A stretch of 30,004 bases of DNA from Lingula anatina (taxonomy: Eukaryota > Brachiopoda > Lingulata > Lingulida > Lingulidae), in the NCBI RefSeq assembly GCF_001039355.2, contig NW_019775625.1, positions 247,766-277,769 on the forward strand, in the 5' to 3' direction. The position numbers were made by a program, and so were the translations under genes. Of the stretch, positions 8,908 to 19,207 are shown in pieces. Numbering within the stretch: position 1 is the stretch's first letter; each line of letters starts with the position of its first letter. Below the pieces are notes generated by a model that was not told the origin of the DNA, did no database searches, and saw only the letters and a list, made by a program, of their open reading frames with translations.

Positions 8908-10717
8908 TATGCATAAGAGTCTATTCACTTGTAGGTTGATTCAAGTGCCTTTACTTCTTCTTTCCTTTTTTAGCTGTTCCTTCAATAATCATCAAGTCAA
9001 AAATGAAACCTACATCACAGACTTAATTTGTCCCAAAATTATGCTGCTCGATAGAGGTTGGGGAAAAATGCCTAAATTGTTAACTCCACTTGAGTTTAAA
9101 ATACTTTTTATAAACAGCAATGTATCTTCTTTTCTGTTGACATCAAAAAGTTATGTAATACCTAAAGTTTGCACTATGGCAAAAAAACTCCATTTTTAAA
9201 TTCAGACTTCCTGCATTCTTGAAATGATTGAACTGAGCGCCTTTTTGACAGAACATATTGTCTGCAAGCACATTACTCCATTGACTTACAGGTATAATTT
9301 ATTAATTATTTATCAAAACCTCATCAATTAAATATTAATTTAGTTAATATTTTGTGGTTCTGTACCATTCAGTCCTCTTCATTATTATAAGGCCTTCCTG
9401 GGGCTTTGTCTTTCTAACTGTACTGCCACTATAATGACCTGGAATTAAACACAAATAACACACATAAAAACTATGTAAAATTGTTTTAAACATGCATTTA
9501 AGTAGAAAAAACCTTATGTATGCATGAATAGACATTTATCATATTATAGTTCATTAAAAATTTTTCCTATCTCAAAAAATAGATTGATAGATTGATAGAT
9601 TGATTGATAGATTGATTAGATTGATTAATCTGTAGAATATATCTATACTGAGTTTATATCTGTTCTGCAACACTGGTGTTCTATATACTGTGTGAACCAT
9701 GTTCTAATTGTATGTATGTACATGTGGATTTTTAAAAATACTTCTGATCCTGAAAATAAAGAATAGCTGCAGTCAACTACTGGCACTGTTTCATTTTGGC
9801 AAAATTAGTACTAGTACTAGCTAGACAAAGCGAAACATTTCACACATGTATATTCCTTGGCTTTAACCAGCACCTTCATCATTAGCTACCTTACTCTAAC
9901 TTCAAATGAAAATGATGAGTTCGTGGAAAATATTATTGAATGTCTTAAATATCTGACCACTGTATAAAAGCATACGGATGTGAAATTTCTTAACATTACC
10001 CCTGCAAACATTTTACAAACTGAAGATTTATTAAAACTGTTTAGTTATTTAAAAAATTCTGATTCCATCCCAAGTTCCTATTCAGAATTTCACCAAATTT
10101 CCAATAATTTTATTTCACTATTTCTAATCTCAGGAATTACATAATATGTCTTAACAAAAATAATTACAGAAAATATAGCTGAAAATTCATTCCAATTAAT
10201 AGTAAGAACCTGCTGTACTCATACTGGCTTAATTTGTATCATATTATACAATATATCATATAACAAGCAGTAAGCAGTGGGCAATAAACATGGCTATCTA
10301 CCAAGAAATATATCTAACATTATCATAAGTCCCTAACTATGCCAATACAAGACATTGTTTTATACTTAGATATTTATCATTACTAGTAAGCTGACAACAG
10401 ACTGAAGAGATAGCAATGAAACACTTAAGTACCTTTTATTTACACTCATAAATATTATCTGATACAGAGTGGTGGAATTCCACATACTGATCAATCTTTG
10501 ATCTGGCCTCCAATCAGTCCACAGTTACTCACAGCTAGCTATATTGTTACCTGCATACAAAGACATTGTGGTGAAGTGCCCTAAATTATGTAAGAAAGTC
10601 CTCCATTTTGAGGGAGTGATTGAGCCACTTGCTTCTTGTAATACCAAAGAGTCCAACATTTCCAAGTACCTTAAATATTTGAGCTGCCTCCACCCACCTC
10701 CATTTTCAATACTGAAA

Positions 10718-10765
10718 AAAAATCCTATCCCCCCCNGAAAAAAAAATCCTATCCCCCCCCCAATA
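10718..10765. repeat. Short duplicated A-run/C-run segment with one ambiguous base
   Basis: GAAAAAAAATCCTATCCCCC occurs twice in a row, with an N at 10736 between the copies. This is probably an assembly or base-calling problem in homopolymers. Confidence 0.85.
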
Positions 10766-11196
10766 TTGGGGAGGGGGTGGAGCACAGTGGTTCATGAGTC
10801 TTCCCCACCCCACCCCCATCCTGCAAGTATGCCTGCTAAGTCAATGCTCCTAAACTTCATAGCTATTTTAATCATTTTTTAAAACCATAAACCTATTCAT
10901 TTTCAGGGGAGGGGGGCAACTAAAAAATCGCCCTTTCATATGAAATGCATCAACATGTATCACACTGAGAATTGGGTTAAATGCCACAAAAGAGCTGCCA
11001 TATGATTCACCAATATTGAGTTCTGACAGTACCGGTACTGTTATTTAAATCAGTGTACACAAATTCTTCCAAGAAAAGGATCGCGTCATTTTACAAGTAG
11101 TTATACAGTCATCTACTAGTACTGCAGCTATATGCCATCTTACAAACAATCCTGACCATAGGCCTATTATGATAACCAGTGTTGCCAAGTTTATGT

Positions 11197-11221
11197 GTCT
11201 CTCTCTCTCTCTCTCTCTCTC

Positions 11222-11269
<48 letters not shown>
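11197..11269. repeat. Compound (CT)n(AC)n microsatellite
   Basis: A CT run is followed by TAACACAC and a long CA run. Both are pure dinucleotide tracts within the MYO16 5' intron. Confidence 0.95.
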
Positions 11270-11270
<1 letters not shown>

Positions 11271-12411
11271 CAGGGATGCAAGACCCCCTTAAGCATATTA
11301 TTCATTTCTTATCACAAACCACTGACAGCTTAATAACCCGTTAACTGTCACCCTGAGTTGTCACCGTAGTGACCATAACATTCCCATACCCAACACACTC
11401 TCTGTCTCATATATGTATGGAAAATGGCTTTTAACCCACATAAATGTACTTTCTATACAGACTCTGTGCTATGCGAACAAAGGGGAGTTTCCAGTGTACT
11501 ATGAAACTCAGGGTACACAAATGCATGCTACAATCTGTACGTTTTTAAAATTAAACATTTAAAAAAACTGAAGATTCCCTGATTCTGACACATTTTATTA
11601 ACTTCTTGCCAAATTAAACTTTCTGTTAACTCCTACATCTATTAGACTATAGAGACCTAGTAACACATTATTTCTCCTCACTTTTCCCAATACTAGCTGC
11701 CTCAACAGTCTGTTTAAAAAAACTGTGAGATTAATTGATTTTTCAAGATAAAAATACTTGTGTACGTATATCCCCTCCACACAAACAGTTCTTCCCCACA
11801 TGATTCATTCACATCTACTTCAACAGCAGAGCCAGGAGGGAGAAGTAAAATGGAGGGGTAACATGTATAGCACCTGCAGTATGTGCAAGTCTCAGGTTCA
11901 GTCAACCGTGAATTTAACTACCTGTGCAGTGGTTCACTCACTATTTGTGTGTCGATCAGCACGAATTACGTTCTTCGATCTCCAGGTGTACTCAGTATGT
12001 AGGTGAACTACGCAACTCAATTAATCCAGCCGCAGTGCCAGCTTATATAAATTAATTTTCGAGCCTTTAATTATCTATGTGTGGATTTCACAGGGGTTTG
12101 GGGTTAAAAAAAGGGTAGCATGGCCATTTTCGCCTTCCCCCCTTTAGCTCGTAATCGTGTATCCGCTCTGCCTACTTTATATCTGGACGTACGTTATCTC
12201 CGAATCGATCTACAATTATGCCTGGAAGGTGCTAACAGACACCTATTAACTAAATGAGTTGTTATTCTATTACTTAGTACAGCTAGCGGGGTGCCATGTT
12301 CACTGCAATATTATGTCTACGCCAGGGTCACCTGTTGATACAAATGTACATGTAGTAATGTGCAACGAAAATCTTAGTGTTCCAAGGGACAAACTATTGT
12401 TATATACATAC

Positions 12412-12497
12412 CGATTCTGTACAAGACCTAATTGAGAGGGAGAAACAGTATTTCCACTCCTTTTCACTCTCAAAGAGACTTCATCGCACTTAGACAA
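12412..12497 (-). other. MYO16: Candidate first exon of MYO16 (possibly UTR)
   Basis: It has an ATG at 12497 and a good donor CG|GTATGT after base 12412. The open frame would be MSKCDEVSLRVKRSGNTVSP then SQLGLVQNR, ending in phase 2. It lies just downstream, on the minus strand, of the promoter-like motif cluster. The phase does not join directly to the MEIDQ exon, so it may be non-coding or need an intermediate exon. Confidence 0.4.
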
Positions 12498-12540
12498 AAA
12501 GTTGACAACTTTTGATTAAAGATCTCGGCGTGAATGACAA

Positions 12541-12613
12541 CACGGAAGTAATTATCGCGCATGCGGATGTTTGTCTCGTGTTGCTATTTTTAGATCCAGC
12601 AACGTGACTCAGC
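12541..12613 (-). promoter_or_regulatory. Promoter-like motif cluster (ETS, NRF1, MARE/AP-1)
   Basis: An ETS-like site ACGGAAGTA (12542-12550), an NRF1-like CGCGCATGCGG (12556-12566) and a MARE/AP-1 TGACTCAGC (12605-12613) lie within about 70 bp, in a locally CpG-rich patch. They sit immediately upstream of the candidate MYO16 first exon. The motif identities are by eye and strand use is inferred; a divergent plus-strand transcript is possible. Confidence 0.5.
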
Positions 12614-12905
12614 GCGAGACGTGACACGCTGTTGAATGGCTTGCGGTGAATAAATCGATTTGTGGATTGATGACTGTGGATCGAACTGTCACCTAGTTTA
12701 CGTCACTGTGGTTGAAACAATCACAGATTTTGGTGTCGTGGTTATAACTTATATGACAACTCTGTCAGGATTATAAGTCTCCCTCTTGTGTAAATCAACC
12801 CTTGAAATGTACAACAAGGATCAACATGCGACGTCAGTTGGCCACGCCCAATGATAGAGAGCTTTATATCATGAAATTAGAGGAAAACAGAACTGTCATT
12901 CATCG

Positions 12906-12949
<44 letters not shown>

Positions 12950-12959
12950 TACACAGTCA

Positions 12960-13006
<47 letters not shown>

Positions 13007-14961
13007 ATTTGGGGATTGCTTTGCTTGTGTCTATAAACAAATATATATAGGACCCATTCAAAATCGTTTTAATCTCGAAGAAGCTTACACACAATTTTAT
13101 ACCTATCAGTCATTGTTTCACTCATTAAAATAGTGCAAATAAAGGTACATGTAGGGACCCGTGAGAAATTTTGAGGTCAGACGTTTTGAAACCAGCATGT
13201 ATAGGCCTATATTAATACCCGTATTATTTGCAACTTGACTTCAACACACTGTTCCCTAGCTGCCATTGTTCCCTCAGTAGCCGAAAATGCTATCAATATC
13301 ATTTTATTGTCCTTTTAACTAGTCCGTATATGTTTTAACATGAAAATGTGCTGCTGTGCAAGTCACGGTTTTATAGATGTGATACGTGCTGTTAGTATAT
13401 TATTGGCCTATACAAGCATTGTACTAGTATGCGTGTTCGTCCCGCTAAAACAAGTGATAAAAAAGTAGAGAGGAATTGCTGGTAGCTAGGCTTTCATTTA
13501 CTGTATATAGATAATGGGATAGGCCAGGACTAGGTAAAGAAAGGACAGGATAGGAGTCAGATAGAAGCTAGAGATCAAATGAAATAACATATCTGTAAGA
13601 GAGCTGTAGGAGTTGTGAAGTTTTGAGAGCCTACCTTGAATGACAATAGCCTCCACCAGGACCGCACTTTTGTCCAGTTTCATGAATTAGCCAGAGACAT
13701 ACCAGTATCTGTGAAATTTTCAAAATCTGGAGAAAAATCAATCTGTGAACCTGGTAGAGGGCTGAATTAGGACGTCTCGAGATCGAGGCACTTGTGGGAA
13801 AGGGCAGGTAAGCTTTTACATAAAAAATATAGCTTTTTTAAGATACAGTCGAACCATACTGATAAGTGACAATATATAGTTTTAAAGGGGCTCCGCGTAT
13901 GGGAAGCCGACCCTCCCCCCTCTCTTGATTTGGTTTTTTTTTTTTTTTTTTTTTAGAGGGCGAACGGCTACATTAAGTAGGGTGGTTTAGAAATATGATT
14001 CAGCTAGTCAAAATTCTAATTTGAAGAGGAGTCAGAAATCTAAAGGGGCGCAGGGGGGGGGGCAAAACCCCCTAACACCCCCTAAATCCGCCATTGCTTT
14101 GCACTAAATCAGGTAATTCCCATTTTTTCTTTAAAAAAACTTTTAGCTGAAACCATGGGAGTTTTGAGATGGTCCCCAGACAAGTGGGTTTACTTTCAAA
14201 CTCATATTATTTTCAACCAGAATCAAACAAAACTCTTCTGCCTGCAGTTGTTCTCTCACTACCGGTGGTTAAAATACATTCATTGCAGTTTCATTGCCTT
14301 GAGAATCAGCCCGTATACTAACGTACTGTAGTATGGTTTTATGTATGTGTCATGTGCTGCTGGCATCTTATGCATGAATATGCATATTCGTGTGCGTCCG
14401 GATGCCAAATAAAACGAAGGATATTAAAGATGAGAGGAGTTTCTGGTAAACTTGTTACTATGTAAGACACGGGGATGAAAAATTTGCTTGATTTTTCTTG
14501 TCGCTTGTTACTTTGTACGTCTTTATTTCAATTTTAGTAATCTATATATCTATTTCTTTGTCTTTTTTTATTTTGAAGGGAACACAGGGAAAAGTGGGAT
14601 CTACTATTCTCCCTCCGGATCAGTTATTATAGACATAGTCGTATAAAATTCCGAAGACGCTAAGGTCTAACAATTGTATATAGTCTAATATGAAAAATAC
14701 CATAGAATGACACCAGGGATATAAAGTGAAGTTATGGAAGTAGAATAAGACTGACTTAGTAACACGATGTACTTGTATATAAAATGTGTGTCATACAAGA
14801 TAAAGATATAAAGTAGATGTATTACATATGTATTTCAAATATCATACCTATTTGTGTAGGAAATCATATACCATAAAGAGCCTGTAAAAGTTACCGATTC
14901 AAACAGGCATTTGCGTTCAATGCTACAGGCTTGTAGTGTGTATAAAGATCACTTTTTACAG
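12614..14961. other. Intergenic region, no gene supported
   Basis: 2.3 kb between the MYO16 promoter and gene P. It holds the (TAA)n/(TTA)n hairpin, a poly(T) run near 13934-13953, and a C/G-rich repeat-like patch at 14044-14097 (GGGGGGGGGCAAAACCCCC, CCGCCATTGC) that resembles the end of a dispersed repeat. A short minus-strand ATG frame near 13683 with a GTAGGC donor is too weak to call. Confidence 0.55.
12907..13006. repeat. Facing (TAA)n and (TTA)n tracts forming a long hairpin
   Basis: About 14 TAA units (12907-12948) are followed by a short loop (TATACACAGTCAA) and about 16 TTA units (12959-13006). The two arms are complementary, so a single strand can fold into a stem of about 40 bp. 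Confidence 0.92.
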
Positions 14962-15147
14962 GCACGGGATTACTCAAAGATGGACAGCTCCTACCACACT
15001 TCGGTTCTTGTCACCAGACACAAAGAGGAGGGCAAAATGGGCCCCAACTCGCCTCTCTACAAGCAGCCATGGCGGACACCCCTCACGAATCTGATAGCTT
15101 TTGTTGCTGGTCTTCTGGTGGGATTAGTGGTCGGAAAACTAGTATTT
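14962..15147 (+). CDS. Gene P exon 1: N-terminus of an unidentified type II membrane protein
   Basis: Acceptor TTTTTACAG at 14953-14961; ATG at 14980; donor TTT|GTGAGT after 15147. It encodes 56 residues in phase 0, beginning MDSSYHTSVLVTRHKEEGKM. A hydrophobic segment runs from about residue 36 to 56 (NLIAFVAGLLVGLVVGKLVF) behind a basic, proline-containing cytosolic stretch, so it looks like a signal anchor. I do not recognise the family. It joins in phase to exon 2 (15422), which carries a frameshift in this copy. No second copy of this exon is seen near copy B. The first ATG at 14911 would add 23 residues but lies upstream of the acceptor-like site, so 14980 was preferred. Confidence 0.6.
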
Positions 15148-15198
15148 GTGAGTATTGGGCTTGGGTTGCTTAAAATATCACACACACGCACACACAAT

Positions 15199-15270
<72 letters not shown>

Positions 15271-15421
15271 CTTTACTAATTAAACTTCAGACAATTAAAA
15301 CTCAGATACAAATTACTTTTAAAAGAGTATTGAGACAGCACATGTAAACAGATAGTCATCTGCCCAGCACGGTTTCACGTTTTATCATTTTTGTAAAATC
15401 ATTATAATTTTTACGTTTCAG
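15148..15421 (+). repeat. Gene P intron 1 with (AC)n and long (GA)n tract
   Basis: The (GA)n run spans 15202-15268 with one AAT interruption. The rest of the intron after it is homologous to 21509-21781. This tract is where the left end of the tandem duplication appears to lie. Confidence 0.88.
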
Positions 15422-15598
15422 GACGCTATCTCTATGCTAGATGTCAATGGTCTCGCCCCAGTTTTACACGGAAACAACTTCACTGGATCTAATCCACCAC
15501 GCCCAAGTTACAGAAAAATGGCGCCTTCGTCAAGAAACAACGTGTTGTGCAAAAAACAAAGTACTATCAGTCGAGGAAACTGTTTCAGGATATTGTAA
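15422..15598 (+). pseudogene. Gene P exon 2, copy A (frameshifted)
   Basis: Acceptor TTTCAG. It starts DAISMLDVNGLAPVLHGNNF followed by TGSNPP, including an N-F-T glycosylation sequon expected in the lumen or outside. Compared with copy B it lacks 25 bp after AATCCACC, which shifts the frame and leads to a TAA at 15596-15598. It also lacks about 47 bp after CTGTTTCAG. Downstream of the first deletion the copy B frame stays open. An AATAAA signal lies at 15676-15681. The product would be 114 aa with exon 1 if translated, but I regard it as a damaged copy. Confidence 0.6.
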
Positions 15599-16484
15599 TA
15601 TTAAATATTGGCGAAAAGCAGGGAAAAAGTTATCAAAAATTATTTCAGTTTCATAATTCAGTTGTAATATATGTGAATAAATGGTATTAAATATCGATAT
15701 CTTAACGGCTAGTTTGTTTTTTCTGTCCCACTAATCATGTTAGTTATGGTATCTGAAATGAAAGTCACTATTTATAACAATATTCACCTGTGTTGTGATC
15801 ATTTATAAATAAAAGCACATGATATTGAAGGTGGGACAACCTTTTTGACCAAAGTTGTATATTAAGATTTGATTCCACACGAGTCTATATGTAAATGTTA
15901 CAAGTATTTTTTCGTCAACGTATCAATACTGTAAGCGTTTGACAAAAAACCTTTATTTACTGCCATACATGCATTCCTTAGGATAACAGATAAATCTTCA
16001 GTATTCAGTGACTATATCAATTAACATTTACACACGTTCTTACGGGTTACGTCATAATTGCGATTTTACCTTTAACTGAGCACCCACAAACACCGTATTA
16101 ACGGCATTTTATGACATCATGAAGTACTCAAAAAACCCTCCCAGCAATTTTTCTCTATAGCCTTAGTTAGAATTTTATTGTTAACAGAGCAAATTAAAAC
16201 AATGCCTTTGTTTAACCAAAATCTGCAGGAGTTCATAACTCTATAAGAAAAACATTTAAACCAAAGTGATGGCACAGGATTAAAGCAAATAGACTTGCGG
16301 TCAACTATGCCAATTTTCGTGATAAAATCTTGTTCAGTACGTTTAATAGAGGGTTTACTGTCATCCAGAGGTACCTCGAATCCGATTATCAACCAAGGAT
16401 GCCTTGAATCTGAGATTTAATCCCTTTGGAGGCGGGGAGACCATTAAGAAATTAAGCGGGAATATTTAGTCAGTTGTTATCCCT
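15599..16484. other. Convergent intergenic region between P and METTL24-like A
   Basis: Contains the likely P poly(A) signal (15676-15681). Parts align with copy B: 15930-16150 with 22470-22710, and 16270-16440 with 23060-23415. No exon was recognised. Confidence 0.6.
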
Positions 16485-16784
16485 TTAATGAACAAAATTC
16501 ACATTGACAAACTGCACCTCCAATACAGCGGCTAGCATTCTGTTTGTTCTAGTAGAGTTTTCGCGTGTCGGATCCCAGTCTCGTGAGAAATAGATTCTAA
16601 ATCCCGCCTCCTTAAGCCCTTTTAGAAACGCCATCTGTTCCAAACTGGGGGGTTTGTTGCTAACGTGAATATGGAACTCCATTGCCATCTGTTTCACATT
16701 GCGAAGACTTTCTTCCTGCAGCATTACCGGCACAGCCGTGTATTCTGACAGCTCAATGTCGAACTTTAAAACGTCAATAATTCT
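16485..16784 (-). CDS. METTL24-like: METTL24-like A, coding exon 6 (last)
   Basis: Acceptor ATTTCAG, TAA at 16487-16485; 99 codons plus stop, phase 0. It begins RIIDVLKFDIELSEYTAVPV and contains VKQMAMEFHI, the conserved strand and acidic motif of the family. Confidence 0.93.
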   Translation of the reverse strand, partial: RIIDVLKFDIELSEYTAVPVMLQEESLRNVKQMAMEFHIHVSNKPPSLEQMAFLKGLKEAGFRIYFSRDWDPTRENSTRTNRMLAAVLEVQFVNVNFVH

Positions 16785-18291
16785 CTGAAATTGCAAACAG
16801 GGGAAAAAGGTTAAGAATGTTTTCAAAAGTAGATATTTGGCGCTTACGAAGTGTATTTAAAACAAAAGCAAAGGGGGCATTCAGAAGCAGACGTCGTACC
16901 AGCTGGATCGATCCAACTCTGCAGGGATTCTCGCTAAAGTGCAGGCAGTGTAATCAGCTTAATTGTCTGACACGCCTCGAGAAGCTAAGGAAAGAGCACA
17001 CGAAAGAAATTTACCCCTAGTTGTTAGAGGGGGCATGTCTAAGACTGGATTCACATGTCTAGATCGATCCATCTGGATCGGTCTAACTTCATGGGGAGTC
17101 TCACTAAATTGCAATCAACTTAACCGGCTTAAATATCTGTCACGCCGACCAAATCAGCTAGGGTAAAGATAATTACCCCCTAACAGCTTTACTAGGCATG
17201 ACAGACATTTGAGCCGGTTAAGTTGATCGCAATTTAGTAAGACTCCCCAGTGAGAGAGATCGATCCAAATATCTGATACCCCCTTTACTCTGGGCGGCGT
17301 CCTTTCTGCGTCCTTTCTGCGACCAGGAAATTTGACATCGCTGTGGTCTTAATAAGGAGGCACGAGCATTGATTTTGTATCAGAATGAATGCTCAATGAT
17401 CGGCCAGTTGTCGGCACGTAAAGTATTATAATTTTTTAACTCTCAAATAGGGCCGTACTGCTGGACGCAGAAAGGACGCCGTCCAGTGTAAAGGGGGCTT
17501 GAGGGAATGGTCCCTAAATCTAAATGCTCCCAGATCCAATATCACAAGGGAACATTTTGCAAGAAGTAGTGCGCCATTAGATCGTTCACCTAATCAAATC
17601 ATATAATAAAATACAATAAAATTTAGCAATGTATATCGCAGATCTTATAGTTAATGTAGTACAAACATTTTCATGTCCTAGGGTTTTAATAATAGTTCCC
17701 AGCGTATTCACCGGCCGTTTTCTTCCACGCATGTGTTTTAAACCGTTCCATCCCTCGAGGCCCAAGTTATGGAAGATGTTTCCGGGCATGCGGACGTGGT
17801 CTTCCAGTCCTATCCTGGAGATTTAACAGGTAAGGCGTAAAAAGGATTGTTCTTCTTGTTTTTTTTTTTTTAATTTTATCAATTGAATATGACAATCTGT
17901 TATATTTCTCTTGTTGGATATGGATTCTATTTTCAAATTTTTATCAGGAGCGTCTAAAAGCATTGTTAATGGTTGACAGTTACGACTTCGGGTCAACAGT
18001 TAAATGTGGGCCTTCCATACTTGCAGTGTGGGGTATTTTGCAGTACTAAATAAAAAAAAATTAAAAAAAAAAACATGAGCGACATTTTTTCTCTCCTTTC
18101 GAGTACTTTTTTAAATGACCCGTGTCTGTGTCCCAATCCTTATGAATCCGCTTTATATTCACTTATAAGGGTAACATTCCCAAAAGGTGAGTTTCCTTGC
18201 CTGTAGGCCTACCATAATACGATGTATACGGCTGAAAGTGTAGTGCAGATTTTAAAATGGATTTCAAAGGCTTAATAAAAGGAAAGAGGTT

Positions 18292-18323
<32 letters not shown>

Positions 18324-18347
18324 AGTGTGTGTGTGTGTGTGTGTTTG

Positions 18348-18385
<38 letters not shown>

Positions 18386-19161
18386 GGCAGGAAGAAGACC
18401 TTACGAGGGATCGAATGAATGTACTTCACACCCTGCTTTAACCATATAGTCATCAAAAGACCAGTTGTTTTTAATCCTATAAAGATAGAAAGAGATATAT
18501 ACAGAATGCAACAGCAAAAAAGGCATTTGCTTCAAGATCCATTCATACATCTTCTACAAACAGTAACAGAGTGCCTCGCAGTTCCACACTGTCTTATTGG
18601 CAATCAAAAATTAGATGTAACTTAACTTTCTTACACATTCAATTGTGTATAAACATGGTAACAATAAAAAGATGATACTCACCCGAATGAATAAACCAGA
18701 CAGGAGTTTTGCTTTAGCTGAAAAGGGGGATCCAAGCAGACCTCCCAGCCTCCGTCAAACCTGCTTCCAGCACGCACATGTTGTCGACAGTCATACTGCT
18801 GAGTGAGTAAATATCTGGAAACACAATACCGCAAGCTTTTACTGTAGTTATTTGTGTATTGTTCAGTATCATTGGAAAAAGAGTATGTACTATAAATTGC
18901 AATGACAAAATACACACGATTACACACGATTCAACTTTGTATTGTCAAATTGTAGCTGCGCTATGTGACTGCAGTCTTCTGTAAATCCTTTGTTTTTCTC
19001 TCTATAAATTCCCGTCAGGGGAGGGGGGAGGTGATTCAAAAGAACCCGTCATTTTGCTGGACAAAGGTAAACTTAAGTTTCATGACAAAAGCTCCACATT
19101 TTTAGAAAAAGAATCCCCCTTTAGCCGTTGCTGGCTTCGGGCCTGCACACACTCACGCACT

Positions 19162-19207
<46 letters not shown>

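Larger units (their letters stand above)
8908..12411 (-). other. 5' intron(s)/UTR of MYO16
   Basis: 3.5 kb with no supported coding exon. It contains a GATTGATA tandem stretch (about 9581-9628), the ambiguous base at 10736 between two C-runs, a compound (CT)n(CA)n repeat (11197-11269), and a possible UTR exon at 9344-9439 with acceptor AATTCCAG. The MEIDQ exon must have an upstream acceptor or its own start site; I could not fix it. Confidence 0.5.

Noticed and set aside
9344-9439. Possible MYO16 upstream coding exon (acceptor AATTCCAG, frame HYSGSTVRKTK)
   Set aside because: The phase does not fit the candidate exon at 12412-12497, and there is no homology or clear donor; at most a UTR exon.
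13627-13683. Short minus-strand ATG frame MKLDKSAVLVEAIVIQ with GTAGGC donor
   Set aside because: Would join in phase to 9439, but there is no family support, no promoter evidence, and such combinations arise by chance in 3 kb of DNA.
14911-14979. Longer start for gene P at 14911
   Set aside because: The extension crosses a convincing acceptor (TTTTTACAG); the ATG at 14980 is more likely.
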